Shown here piece after piece: positions 40,536 to 48,978 of a stretch of 64,000 bases of DNA. Position 1 is the stretch's first letter. Every line of letters starts with the position of its first letter. The stretch is from Bog-756 sp963713625 (GTDB lineage: Bacteria > Actinomycetota > Acidimicrobiia > Acidimicrobiales > RAAP-2): positions 248,001 through 312,000 of the forward strand of contig CAVQMN010000004.1 of assembly GCA_963713625.1 (NCBI GenBank), written 5' to 3'. The notes below the pieces were generated by a model. That model was not told where the DNA came from. It saw nothing but the letters and a program-made list of their open reading frames with translations, and ran no database searches. Position numbers and translations under genes: made by a program.

Positions 40536-41348
40536 TCATGAGGCGGTGAGTTCGGGTTGGCCGGTGGGTGTCGACGTTCCCATCGTGGCTTCGATGGAGC
40601 TCAGCGCGTGGGCGAACCCCCTGGGAGCCCGTGCCACCCGACGGCAACTGGTAGCGACACGCACCTGTGGGTCGTGCCGGATGACCGCCCCCAGGGCCAC
40701 GGTTCGCTCGAACAGATCTCGATCCTCTCCGGTCGGCAGGTCGGCGAATCCGCCTGCCTCGAGATACGTCGCGGCATCGATGCCGAAGTTCGCGCCGTGA
40801 ATCGGAAGCCCTTCGGTTTCGTATCGTCGGCGCCACTCCTCCCCCGTCCCGGCAGATCGACCCGACCAATCATCGACGGTAACGGGGCCGACCCACACCT
40901 GTCCCCCCTCGCTCCGGATCCGCAGCTGGGCGGACGTCCAGTCTCGGGGCACCTGCGAGTCAGCATCTGTCGTCGACAACCAGACGGTTGCTGTCGGGGC
41001 ATCGGCCCAGACCTCGAGTAGTGCCGCGCATCCCAACTTTCTGGCGTGACCGACGCTCCCGGCATCAGTGGCCACTATCTCGATGCACCGGTTGCCGATC
41101 CGGTGGAGAGACCGTTGCCGCCACTCCGCGACCAGTTCGGCGCTCCGATCCGTACACGCGTCGAGCACGATGGCGATGCCACTCACCATGAAGAGGCCCG
41201 ACGCGGAGGCGATGGCCCGGTCGATCGAGGCCAAGGCGGCCAGGGCCAGCTCTTCCTCGTCATGGACCGGCAGCACCACACCGAATCGAACCGGTCCGCT
41301 CGAGCAAATGGCCGGTCCCGCACGATCAGGAAACGCCACGATTCCCAT
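40536..41348 (-). CDS. Family 2 glycosyltransferase
   Basis: A 270-residue soluble GT2 enzyme. The nucleotide-sugar segment is FGVVLPVHDEEELALAALASIDRAI (about 22-46), then AIVLDACTDRSAELV, and the metal site is the STTDADSQVP 'DxD'. LPIHGANFGIDAATYLEAGGF and GEDRDLFERT complete the acceptor side. The nearby methyltransferase and acyl-CoA dehydrogenase are its usual partners in a conserved but uncharacterised cluster. It is cytosolic, with no membrane segment. Confidence 0.9.
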   Translation of the reverse strand: MGIVAFPDRAGPAICSSGPVRFGVVLPVHDEEELALAALASIDRAIASASGLFMVSGIAIVLDACTDRSAELVAEWRQRSLHRIGNRCIEIVATDAGSVGHARKLGCAALLEVWADAPTATVWLSTTDADSQVPRDWTSAQLRIRSEGGQVWVGPVTVDDWSGRSAGTGEEWRRRYETEGLPIHGANFGIDAATYLEAGGFADLPTGEDRDLFERTVALGAVIRHDPQVRVATSCRRVARAPRGFAHALSSIEATMGTSTPTGQPELTAS

Positions 41349-41737
41349 GCCGGAACTACGCCGTCCCGCCAGAAATCACCGTGGCCCGATCCCACGGCCG
41401 ATGGCAGCTGCTGGCCTCGATCAGGGATACGGCGACAGCGATGCCCTTCCCCGGTGCACAGTGACTCGGGCGCAATGACGTTCGACGGTGGGCACGGGCC
41501 ACGGGGCAACCTTTCCAAGAGCGGAGCAGCAGAAGACGGCTGCCGGCACCACCGAGCCAACAGATGCAGTCGCCACATGGATACCCGGCCCGCGGGACCG
41601 ACAAACCACCCGGGCACGCGGGCCCGTCACTCCAAAGAGGCGGGGGCAGCGTTCCTGGGACCACGAGGTCCACTGTTCGGTCTGATCTTTTCCAGGTGCG
41701 ATGGATAGGGCGGCGAGAACCTGGGTACAACACCGAC
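41349..41737. other. Gene-free 389-bp stretch
   Basis: No convincing gene on either strand. Short open frames here are antisense or extensions of neighbours. The only visible structure is a run of G/C-rich text before the DoxX-like gene at 41738. Confidence 0.55.
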
Positions 41738-42631
41738 ATGGCTATCTCCCGACGTATTGCCCGACCCCTCCTCGCATCGATCTTCGTTGCCGGCGGCATC
41801 GATGCTCTTCGGAATCCGGCGGACAAGGTCAAAAAGGCGGAGCGCGTCACCGGGCCCCTGAGCGAGCAGGTGGACTTCATTCCGAGCGACCCCGAGGTCT
41901 TGGTACGTATCAACGGGGCGGTGCAGGTCGGCGCAGGACTGCTCCTGGCCACGGGCAGGTTCCGACGAATCGCTTCGCTGGCCCTCTGCGGATCGATCAT
42001 CCCGACGACGCTGGCCGGCCACCGATTTTGGGAGGAGGAGGATGAGGCGATGCGGGCGCAGCAGCAGATGCACTTTTTCAAGAATCTGGCTCTCCTGGGT
42101 GGGCTCATCCTCGCTGCGGTAGACACCGAAGGAGAGCCCTCCCTCGGTTGGCGAGCCCGGCGCCGGGGCCGCCAACTCGAAGCGGCGGTGGCCCTCGGGC
42201 GCGCCGCCGGCACTTCGAAGGTCCACCGAGCCGGGGGACAGGCCATGGCAACCGCGGCCGGTGCCAACAGGACCGGCAGGCGCAGGGTTCGAAACGGGAC
42301 AGCTGCCGCTCGGCGCGCCGGACGACGGGCCAATGGGGCGGGAGTCGATGCCGGTCACGCACTGGCGGCGGCGGGTTCCGCCGCCGCTCAGATTGCCGCC
42401 CCCGCCGTGCAGAAGGGTCTCCAGCGTGTGCAGGAAGCGGCATCAGATGCTGCACGTTTCTCCGCCGGTCCTGCCAACGATGCCCTCCATCAGTCGGCAT
42501 CGGTGGCCGCTCAGGCGGCCCATCAGTTGGAGCCGGTGGCGCAGGGTGTCGTGCATGCGGGACTCGGGTTGGTCGAGCCCTTCTTGACGACGGCTGGCGG
42601 ACGCGCCGCAGAAGTGTTCTCGCGGGATTAA
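41738..42631 (+). CDS. DoxX-like membrane protein with long Ala-rich helical tail
   Basis: A 297-residue protein. The first 130 residues look like a DoxX membrane domain (RPLLASIFVAGGIDALRNPADK, INGAVQVGAGLLLATGRFRRIASLALCGSIIPTT, FFKNLALLGGLILAAVD). From about 150 on, it is basic and then alanine-rich with amphipathic helices (HALAAAGSAAAQIAAPAVQKGLQRVQEAASDAARF). The tail might bind DNA or the inner membrane face; it looks like a nucleoid- or surface-linked helix. ATG 41738 fits the first DoxX helix. Function unknown. Confidence 0.8.
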   Translation: MAISRRIARPLLASIFVAGGIDALRNPADKVKKAERVTGPLSEQVDFIPSDPEVLVRINGAVQVGAGLLLATGRFRRIASLALCGSIIPTTLAGHRFWEEEDEAMRAQQQMHFFKNLALLGGLILAAVDTEGEPSLGWRARRRGRQLEAAVALGRAAGTSKVHRAGGQAMATAAGANRTGRRRVRNGTAAARRAGRRANGAGVDAGHALAAAGSAAAQIAAPAVQKGLQRVQEAASDAARFSAGPANDALHQSASVAAQAAHQLEPVAQGVVHAGLGLVEPFLTTAGGRAAEVFSRD

Positions 42632-43055
42632 AAGAGCAACAAGGAGTCCCACAGAGATGGGCGGCGATGCACCGCCATCATCGACGCGGCAGGCATGTGC
42701 GAGCGAAGGCCGTCGTCCTCCGACGTGGAACCTGCCCAACGGCAGCCTGCATCGCGGTCTGTCATCACCCATGAGGTGAGATCACGTTTCGATCGCCCGA
42801 CGGTGGGGTAGCAGCAGAGACGTGACCGTTCCCCCTCCGGGCGAGCCCGTGCCCGCCGACCCACCGCAGCCGCCGTTGGAGCCGGACGTTCCGGGCCGGC
42901 CTCCTGATCCCGTCGACGCCGCCGTGCCGATCAGCCGCTGGTCCCGTCCTGGATGATCAGCGGCCACCCGGAGACGGCGGGGGGACCGAAGAGGGACGTG
43001 TAATCGCCATTCGGCCTGGGTATCTGGATCGGTCGCCTGCCTACACCACCCATCG
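42632..43055. other. Gene-poor 424-bp stretch
   Basis: Little to annotate. A GTG-initiated 44-codon frame at 42822-42956 (VTVPPPGEPVPADPPQPP...) is proline-rich and lacks a convincing RBS, so I do not call it a gene. The remainder has no coding frame I trust. Confidence 0.5.
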
Positions 43056-43334
43056 ATGAGGAGGGCCGTCTTGCCTGTTCGCGAGCATCAACTCTTCGAT
43101 CTGCTGCGCCAGACCCTAGAGACAGAGGAGCTCGGCGGGGTCCCGGTCTGGGAAGCCGCCCTGGCCTGCGCCCGCCATCAGGACGTTCGCCAGGAGTGGG
43201 ACCTCTACCTGGAAGAGACCAACCACCATGCCGAGCTGGTCGACGATGCCCTGCGGGCCTCAGGGTTCGAGCCGAACACCGATACCTCTCCCCCGCATGA
43301 TCGGCACCGGGGCCGTGCGGCGCGGACCCCCTGA
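43056..43334 (+). CDS. Truncated ferritin-like protein (probable remnant)
   Basis: A 92-residue frame. Residues 10-72 (QLFDLLRQTLETEELGG, QEWDLYLEETNHHAELVDDALRASGF) form two helices with an ExxH as in four-helix di-iron proteins. The expected third and fourth helices are absent and no alternative frame supplies them. A TTG at 43071 with AGGAGGG upstream may be the real start. The tail from about residue 75 (DTSPPHDRHRGRAART) looks like non-coding sequence. Probably a decayed gene; confidence is moderate. Confidence 0.5.
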   Translation: MRRAVLPVREHQLFDLLRQTLETEELGGVPVWEAALACARHQDVRQEWDLYLEETNHHAELVDDALRASGFEPNTDTSPPHDRHRGRAARTP

Positions 43335-43401
43335 GGTCATCGGTAGCGGAGACAGGGCCACAAGCACCGGATCGGCGCATCCTCCTCCCGCCTGCGGCAA
43401 T

Positions 43402-43602
43402 TCATCCGCCGGGCCGGGCAATCGAAACGGGCGTCGGGCCGAGCAGAGTGTCAACCCACTCCCGCGGAACCGCCTCAGAACTCTCCTCCCAGCTGCAGGA
43501 GCGACACCGCCGGATCAGGTGGCCTCTCAATTCGGCATCGTCGCCCACGATCCGGATCACTCCCTTCACGCCGTCCTCGGCCCCACAGTTGCTACATGCC
43601 AT
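43402..43602 (-). CDS. Small zinc-ribbon protein
   Basis: A 66-residue protein opening MACSNCGAEDGVKG with CRSCSWEESSE about 30 residues later, giving a CxxC...CxxC zinc ribbon. RBS GGAGTGAGG lies upstream of ATG 43602. No other domain. The family is not recognised; zinc ribbons of this size often act as regulators or bind RNA polymerase or ribosome components, but that is inference. Confidence 0.65.
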   Translation of the reverse strand: MACSNCGAEDGVKGVIRIVGDDAELRGHLIRRCRSCSWEESSEAVPREWVDTLLGPTPVSIARPGG

Positions 43603-43620
43603 TGTCCTCACTCCTGCGTC

Positions 43621-43680
43621 CGAGGTGCCCTGCGGCTCCGTCCGAGGTGCCCTGCGGCTCCGTCCGAGGTGCCCTGCGGC
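43621..43680. repeat. 22-bp tandem repeat, about 2.7 copies
   Basis: CGAGGTGCCCTGCGGCTCCG plus TC, repeated at 43621 and 43643, with a partial third copy at 43665-43680. It lies just upstream of the zinc-ribbon gene, in the promoter/leader region on the minus strand. It is non-coding as far as I can see. Confidence 0.8.
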
Positions 43681-43829
43681 CTCCGGTCGGACCCGCGATC
43701 CGCGCCACCTTCTCCGAGATACCCGTCCTGGCGGCGGCCAAACGCCGGTTGGCCGGGCCATCCGAGGAGGGGACCGAGGACCGACCTCGTCGCCGGCATG
43801 GTCAACGAGGTTGGCAGGGCGCTTCCTGG

Positions 43830-44003
43830 TTACTCCACAACGATGGGGGCATCCGCCGGAGCGATGGCCTTTGCCCGCAAATGCTTCCAGCTCACCCCCA
43901 CGAGGATGGCGACCGCCACGGCGAGGGTACCCACCAACGCCACAGTGAAAAGCTCCAACGAGGCGTCGGTGCTCTCGTGATCGGGCGTCGGACCTGGTTC
44001 CAT
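43830..44003 (-). CDS. Small single-span membrane protein
   Basis: A 57-residue protein: an acidic, proline-containing start (MEPGPTPDHESTDAS), one hydrophobic helix LFTVALVGTLAVAVAILVGVSW, then a short basic stretch KHLRAKA. An upstream ATG at 44021 would add six residues. It is 212 bp from the cytochrome-type membrane gene at 44216 on the same strand and may belong to that operon. Function not recognised. Confidence 0.55.
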   Translation of the reverse strand: MEPGPTPDHESTDASLELFTVALVGTLAVAVAILVGVSWKHLRAKAIAPADAPIVVE

Positions 44004-44215
44004 GTCCAATCCACTACCCAACGGCCGAGACGGGCAACCCTCCGCATCCGACCTGGCGCCGGAATCGAGCTCCGCATCTCCGCACCACGAGGGGGCACTG
44101 GCTGTGCCTGACTCCTATTCGGGTGCTCATTCTTGGGACCGGACCGGCAGTGGGGCCGAGAAAGGGAAGGCGCGGCCGAATCCAGGGCACCCCAGCGGGA
44201 CCCCCTCGGATGGGA

Positions 44216-44725
44216 TCAGCCTTCCCCCTCCACCGGACCGATGGACCGGGACCGGCCGGCCCCCACCCGTCTCCGAGCTCCGATCAGGCGGAGAGCGTAG
44301 AAGACTGCCGACCCGGCAAAAAGAACGCCGGTGACCGCCAACCAGTTGAATACGTAGACGTTCTCGTTGAAGCCGGTGACCTGCTGGTAGTAGGGGTTCG
44401 AGAGCCGGAGGATCAACGGGAAGAACATCACCAGCAACAGCGCCGAAATGATGGTGGGGACCCGGACGTGGTTGATCCAGGGAACCAACGGCGGCTTCCC
44501 CTGCGATCGGTTCTGCACCCGCAGCGCCATCCGGTCGGCGATCCCATAGACCGGCCACACGACGAGGTCGTGGACAACGACACAGACGGCGAACAACGCC
44601 AGGATCTCCTTCCACCCGGTCTCCCCGAGCACCTTTGCCAGTGCATACGCGGCCACGAAGAAGCACGCGGCCAGGCCGGCGAGGTGGACCGGTCCGGCGC
44701 CGTAGTGGCGTTGGAGCCATCGCAT
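44216..44725 (-). CDS. Integral membrane protein (4 TM), partner of Moco oxidoreductase
   Basis: A 169-residue protein with four hydrophobic helices (LAGLAACFFVAAYALAKVLG, ILALFAVCVVVHDLVVWPVYG, VPTIISALLLVMFFPLILRL, NWLAVTGVLFAGSAVFYALR) and a basic C-terminus. It lies 1 base after the cytochrome-b/Moco fusion gene on the same strand, so it is probably part of the same complex. No cofactor-binding motif is clear. Family name not recognised. Confidence 0.7.
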   Translation of the reverse strand: MRWLQRHYGAGPVHLAGLAACFFVAAYALAKVLGETGWKEILALFAVCVVVHDLVVWPVYGIADRMALRVQNRSQGKPPLVPWINHVRVPTIISALLLVMFFPLILRLSNPYYQQVTGFNENVYVFNWLAVTGVLFAGSAVFYALRLIGARRRVGAGRSRSIGPVEGEG

Positions 44726-44726
44726 C

Positions 44727-45917
44727 TCAGGCCTCCACCGAAAAGACGATCTCGCTCATCCACTTGAGATTGTGGGTGCCCGGGGCGGACGGGACGATGA
44801 TCCGGGCCGGGTATCCGTGGTCGAGCGAGAGGTCGGCCCCATTGACCCGGAGGGCGAGCAGCGAATCAGCCGCCGACACCTGCGTCCCCGAGAGAATGAT
44901 CGACCCGCCGTCGAGCGACTTGATCTGAGAAGTGCCCGGGTGTTCTGAACCGGCCAGACGGGCCAGGTCGGCGAGGGGCACTCCTGTCCAACGCTGTTGG
45001 GTCGACCATCCTTCCGTACAGGCGATAGGCAGATCGGCGGTGGTCAGCGCCATGGCCAACAACTGGCGGCGGCTGAGGGAGACGTGCCTGGTGCCGACCA
45101 GGGACAGACGCCAGTTCGGGCCGGTGCTCGACACCGTGATCCCCGTCGAGGCGAACGTGTGGTTGACAGGGAAGTGGTTGGCACCGCGGTCCGGCGAACG
45201 GTAGTGCGTCCCGAAGAGGGCGAACTCGCGCATGACGCCGCCGATGGTTTCGCCGGCGGTCAGGATGAAGACGGCGAACGAGGTGCCGCCCACCAGAGCC
45301 AGGATCCCCCGTCGTGAGATGGTCGGTGGCGCGGGTTCGGGCGCGACGAGGTCGCTGTCGACGGCCTCGGGTCGGGTGCCAGCCAGTCCCGTCTTCAACT
45401 CGGTCCGGAGGGACCGGGACCGGAGGGCGCGCACCATGTCGGCGAACTTCACACACACGTGAACGGTGAAACCGGCGATGAAGGCCCAAGCCCCGTAAAA
45501 GTGCCCGGAGTAGAAGTTGATCTGGGAGAAGTAGTTGATGTTCAGGATTCCGGTGACCATCTCGAAGACGATGCCGCCGACGACCAGCACCAGGCTCACC
45601 CGCTCGAGAAACTGCGCCACCGACCGCCATGGCGGCCACTCGAACAGTTTGGGCATGACCGACCACAGCTTGGCCAGGACGACCGGGACGAGGACAAGGC
45701 CGAGGAAGACGTGGGTGCTCTCGGTGACCCGGTACAGCCAGCTGGGCTTGGTGACCCAGTTGAACAGATAGAGGCCGAAGATCCCCTTAGCCGAATTGGG
45801 CGGATTGCCCAGCCGGGGATTGTAGGCGGCATAGGAGAGAAGCCCGGTGACGAACTCGATGGGGATGCCGACCAACAGCACGACGCCGAAGATCGAGGTC
45901 AGCCAGGGGCCGCGCAC
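44727..45917 (-). CDS. Fusion of b-type cytochrome membrane domain and sulfite-oxidase-like Moco domain
   Basis: A 396-residue protein. The first half has membrane helices with histidines typical of b-type haem ligation (WLYRVTESTHVFLGLVLVPVV and FYSGHFYGAWAFIAGFTVHVCVKF). A short linker leads to a fifth helix (RRGILALVGGTSFAVFILTAG), and then a SUOX-fold domain with the likely molybdenum ligand Cys in PIACTEGWSTQQRWTGVPLADL. The start is GTG 45917 with GGAG upstream; the frame continues upstream without a start codon. Likely passes electrons to or from quinone; substrate unknown. Confidence 0.85.
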   Translation of the reverse strand: MRGPWLTSIFGVVLLVGIPIEFVTGLLSYAAYNPRLGNPPNSAKGIFGLYLFNWVTKPSWLYRVTESTHVFLGLVLVPVVLAKLWSVMPKLFEWPPWRSVAQFLERVSLVLVVGGIVFEMVTGILNINYFSQINFYSGHFYGAWAFIAGFTVHVCVKFADMVRALRSRSLRTELKTGLAGTRPEAVDSDLVAPEPAPPTISRRGILALVGGTSFAVFILTAGETIGGVMREFALFGTHYRSPDRGANHFPVNHTFASTGITVSSTGPNWRLSLVGTRHVSLSRRQLLAMALTTADLPIACTEGWSTQQRWTGVPLADLARLAGSEHPGTSQIKSLDGGSIILSGTQVSAADSLLALRVNGADLSLDHGYPARIIVPSAPGTHNLKWMSEIVFSVEA

Positions 45918-46166
45918 CGGACTCCGCCACCTGGCCGATGAGAACGGCCCCTGGTCGCGACCGGAGACGCCGGGAGAGGAGCGTCCCGCCGCTTCCTCTT
46001 CGTGGCCGCGCGCAGGGAGTTCGCCCTGCTTGTCTGTCTGACCCCGGCCTTGAACGGTGATAGTGGGATCTTACGCGAGGGCCGGACCGACCCCTGGATT
46101 ACGACGGTGGTCGCTCCGGCGAGGAGGCGATACCGGTTCTCACGGATCCTCTCGTACGATGACGAT

Positions 46167-46877
46167 GTGTCTGAACCCCGGATCCGCCGCTCGGATCGTC
46201 CGAAGCGGGTGGGACGACGGGTGTTCATCGGCATGGTCGCCGCTGGGGCCGCGGGCATCGTGTTCGGCGCTCGGATCCAGAACGTGGTGGGGGACGCGGT
46301 CGGTTCGGGACTCGGAGGGCTGCTGCCCGGAGGCGACCGATTTCGGCTCTACACCGTGACCAATTCGTTCCCGGACATCCCCGACTCGACGTATCGGCTG
46401 CAGATTGCCGGGCTGGTTGACCACCCAGTGACCCTCACGCTCAGCGACATCCAAGCGCTGCCGAGCGTCAAGCTGGTCAAGGACTTCCAGTGCGTGACCG
46501 GCTGGAGGGTCCCGGACGTGCACTGGGAGGGCGTCAAGCTTTCCGACATCCTCGACATGGCCGGGGTCCAACCCGACGCCAAAGCCCTCGCCTTCGACTC
46601 CTATGACGGTCTGGACACCGAAAGTCTCACCCTCGACCAGGCCCGCCGGCCGGACGTCATCGTGGCCTACCGCATGCTCGGGGCCCCGATCACCAGCGAG
46701 CACGGCGGGCCCGTGCGCCTCTACGTGGCCCCCATGTACGGGTACAAGTCGCTGAAGTGGTTGTCGGCCATCCGGGTGGTCGACCGGGTCGAACCGGGCT
46801 ACTGGGAGCAGAACGGCTATGCCGTCAACGCGTGGATCGGCAGCTCCAACGGCGGGACGGAGCAGCCCGTTGACTGA
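46167..46877 (+). CDS. Molybdopterin-dependent oxidoreductase, SUOX/YedY type
   Basis: A 236-residue protein. The N-terminus (KRVGRRVFIGMVAAGAAGIVFGARI) has a twin-arginine RRVFIG, so Tat export or a membrane anchor is likely. The SUOX-type core is YRLQIAGLVDHPVTLTLSDIQAL, with FQCVTGWRVPDVHWEGVKLSDIL carrying the cofactor cysteine. MLGAPITSEHGGPVRLYVAPMYGYKSLKWL matches the family end. GTG 46167 is chosen; there is no strong RBS. It is followed by a cytochrome b partner. This is the split version of the fused protein on the other strand. Confidence 0.88.
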   Translation: MSEPRIRRSDRPKRVGRRVFIGMVAAGAAGIVFGARIQNVVGDAVGSGLGGLLPGGDRFRLYTVTNSFPDIPDSTYRLQIAGLVDHPVTLTLSDIQALPSVKLVKDFQCVTGWRVPDVHWEGVKLSDILDMAGVQPDAKALAFDSYDGLDTESLTLDQARRPDVIVAYRMLGAPITSEHGGPVRLYVAPMYGYKSLKWLSAIRVVDRVEPGYWEQNGYAVNAWIGSSNGGTEQPVD

Positions 46878-47565
46878 CCGACCCCGTGGCGCGGGGACCG
46901 GCAATCAGGCAACCGCGTCGGTCATCGGATCCCGCCGCATCCTGCGTTTTGACCGGGTCGAGCGCGCCGCTCACTGGGCCAATGCCGTGCTCTTCGGCAT
47001 CCTCATGGCCACCGCCCTCCCGCTGTACTTCGTGCAGATCGACCAGTTCGTCGGGCGCCGGGTTCTGGTCGAGAACATCCATACCTGGTCGGGTGTCGCA
47101 CTTCCCGTTCCCCTGATCATCTCACTGGCCGGGCCCTGGGGGGAGCGGCTGCGACACGACGTGCGGCGTTTCAATCTCTGGACGGCCGCCGAGCTCCGGT
47201 GGTTGTGGTCACTGGGTCGCCGCTCCATCGCCGATCCGGACAAGTTCAACCCGGGCCAGAAGCTCAACGCTCTCTTCACCGCCGGCGCCATCGTGGTCAT
47301 GCTGGCGACGGGCTCCATCCTCAAGTGGTATCGGTTCTTCCCTCTCGACTGGCGCACGGGGGCGACCTTCGTCCACGACGTATTGGCCCTGGCCATCTTC
47401 GTCGTCGTGTCCGCTCACATCGCGTTCGCCCTCACCCACCGGGATGCCCTGCGCTCCATGTTCCGGGGATGGGTGACCGAATCGTGGGCCCGGCGCCATG
47501 CTTCAGGATGGCTGAGCCAGGAACAGGCAGCCCCGAATGAGCGGGAGCCATCCCTCCACGGCTAA
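46870..47565 (+). CDS. Cytochrome b561-type membrane subunit
   Basis: A 231-residue membrane protein with four helices and histidines placed as haem ligands: FDRVERAAHWANAVLFGILM, VENIHTWSGVALPVPLIISL, FVHDVLALAIFVVVSAHIAF. It is likely the quinone-side partner of the Moco protein just upstream. The start is TTG 46870, 8 bases inside the previous gene's end and with GGAG 7 bases before. An ATG at 46819 in frame would overlap 59 bases. The arrangement resembles the FdnI/cyt-b subunit of formate-type oxidoreductases. Confidence 0.85.
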   Translation: MTDRPRGAGTGNQATASVIGSRRILRFDRVERAAHWANAVLFGILMATALPLYFVQIDQFVGRRVLVENIHTWSGVALPVPLIISLAGPWGERLRHDVRRFNLWTAAELRWLWSLGRRSIADPDKFNPGQKLNALFTAGAIVVMLATGSILKWYRFFPLDWRTGATFVHDVLALAIFVVVSAHIAFALTHRDALRSMFRGWVTESWARRHASGWLSQEQAAPNEREPSLHG

Positions 47566-47798
47566 CGCCCCGTGGAGCCGTCCGGTCCTGTGTCCGTCCC
47601 GTCTTCGACCGCCTTCCCACGGATCCGGACCGCCCACGCCAACAAGGCCAGGCCGACCAGCAGGACGACGACCCCGAGCGCGGTGTACTGACCGTGCCCA
47701 CTCATCAGTTTCGAGTTGCTGAGGGCGTTCGTGCCCTGGCCGATCCAAACCAGTCCGGCCAGGCAGAACACCACCCCGATGACGCCTCGAGTCCACAT
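47562..47798 (-). CDS. Small two-span membrane protein
   Basis: A 78-residue protein with helices VIGVVFCLAGLVWIGQGTNAL and YTALGVVVLLVGLALLAWAVRI and an acidic tail (DGTDTGPDGSTGR). ATG 47798 has GGGAG 6 bases upstream. Its end overlaps the end of the convergent cytochrome gene by 4 bases. Unknown family; several actinobacterial small membrane proteins have this layout. Function unknown. Confidence 0.7.
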   Translation of the reverse strand: MWTRGVIGVVFCLAGLVWIGQGTNALSNSKLMSGHGQYTALGVVVLLVGLALLAWAVRIRGKAVEDGTDTGPDGSTGR

Positions 47799-47919
47799 CG
47801 CTGGCTCCCAACCCGACGAAGGCCAACGCCTTCTTGTGGGCAACGTAGCGCCGTTCCCCCGGCGGCGGGGGCCGGGCCCAGGCGGCGGGCTCCAGGGACG
47901 TCCCGATACCATCGGGGCC

Positions 47920-48387
47920 ATGGCACATCGGGCCAAGGTGCTGACCGTCTCCGATTCGGTGAGCGCCGGCACCAGAGGAGACCGCTCCGGGCCTGTTCTG
48001 GCCGCCTTTCTGGCCGAGCAGGACTTCGAGGTGGTGGCCAGCCAGACCGTTCCCGACGGCTTGCACCCGGTGTCCGCGGCGCTGACCGAGCTGGCCACCG
48101 GGTTCCACGGCCTGGTGGTGACGACCGGCGGCACCGGATTTTCGCCGACCGATCTCACCCCTGAGGCGACCCACCTCGTGCTCGAGCGGGAGGCCCCGGG
48201 ATTGGCCGAGGCCATGCGGAACACGAACCCCCTCGGTCGTCTGTCGCGGGGCACCGCCGGCACGATCGGCGCCTGTGTGGTGGTCAACGTTCCCGGCTCG
48301 CCCAGCGGGGCGGTGGAGTCGATACGCGCCATCATCGACGTCATTCCCCATGCCCTCGAACTCCTGGCCGGTGGCCATCCCCATTGA
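47920..48387 (+). CDS. mogA: Molybdenum cofactor biosynthesis protein MogA/MoaB
   Basis: Adenylylates molybdopterin before molybdenum insertion. The 155 residues carry LTVSDSVSAGTRGDRSGPVL, the VVTTGGTGFSPTDLTPEAT pterin-binding loop and SRGTAGTIGACVVVNVPGSPSGA, all diagnostic of MogA/MoaB. ATG 47920 fits the family start. It begins the cofactor-synthesis run, followed by moaE 102 bases later. Confidence 0.95.
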   Translation: MAHRAKVLTVSDSVSAGTRGDRSGPVLAAFLAEQDFEVVASQTVPDGLHPVSAALTELATGFHGLVVTTGGTGFSPTDLTPEATHLVLEREAPGLAEAMRNTNPLGRLSRGTAGTIGACVVVNVPGSPSGAVESIRAIIDVIPHALELLAGGHPH

Positions 48388-48489
48388 CCACCAGGAGTCG
48401 GTGCCGGCGACGATGAGCCGGTCGAATCCGGCGGAGGCTCGGTCCGGACCTACCTACCGCCTGACGACGCACGACCCTATGGTGGAGGG

Positions 48490-48978
48490 GTGGGCGAGAA
48501 CGAGCTGATCCAACCACCGACGGCCCGTGACCAATCAGACTGGGTCGCCGTCTCCGAGTCCCCGTTGCCCGCGGCACAGGCCTTGGCCTGGGTATCGCGT
48601 CGGGACTGCGGGGGCATCGTCACCTTCTGCGGCACGGTGCGCGACTTCTCCGAAGGTCGGCCCGGCGTCACGGCACTCGAGTACGAGGTCTACCCCGAAC
48701 AGGCAGTCGTCCGCATGGAGCAGGTGGCAATCTCGGCTCGGGTGCAGTGGCCGATGATTGGCCGGCTGGCGCTGCTCCACCGGATCGGACGCCTGGAAGT
48801 AGGCGAGGTCTCAGTGGTCGTGGCCGCCTCCACCCCCCACCGCGCCGAGGCCTTCGATGCCGCCCGGTACTGCATCGACACCCTCAAGCACACCGTCCCC
48901 ATCTGGAAGCGCGAAACCTGGCAGGGCGGAACAGACTGGAGCGTCTGCTCCCACGAAGCCCAGGACGTCGGGACGTGA
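48490..48978 (+). CDS. moaE: Molybdopterin synthase catalytic subunit MoaE
   Basis: With MoaD it inserts two sulfurs into precursor Z. It has GIVTFCGTVRDFSEG (about 42-56) and the catalytic lysine segment HTVPIWKRETWQGGTDW; RIGRLEVGEVSVVVAASTPHRAEAF is the core. 162 residues. GTG 48490 is the start, and the stop overlaps moeA by GTGA. The N-terminal 15 residues are longer than usual. Confidence 0.95.
   Translation: MGENELIQPPTARDQSDWVAVSESPLPAAQALAWVSRRDCGGIVTFCGTVRDFSEGRPGVTALEYEVYPEQAVVRMEQVAISARVQWPMIGRLALLHRIGRLEVGEVSVVVAASTPHRAEAFDAARYCIDTLKHTVPIWKRETWQGGTDWSVCSHEAQDVGT

Noticed and set aside
41046..41708. Plus-strand frame across the glycosyltransferase and the following gap
   Set aside because: Mostly antisense to the GT2 gene and lacks recognisable features.
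42822..42956. 44-codon proline-rich frame
   Set aside because: No convincing RBS, very low complexity, and a position in a gene-poor gap.
45918..46060. N-terminal extension of the cytochrome/Moco fusion (open frame upstream of 45917)
   Set aside because: The frame is open and its last 15 or so residues look family-like, but it contains no ATG, GTG or TTG; GTG 45917 has GGAG upstream, so I kept that start.
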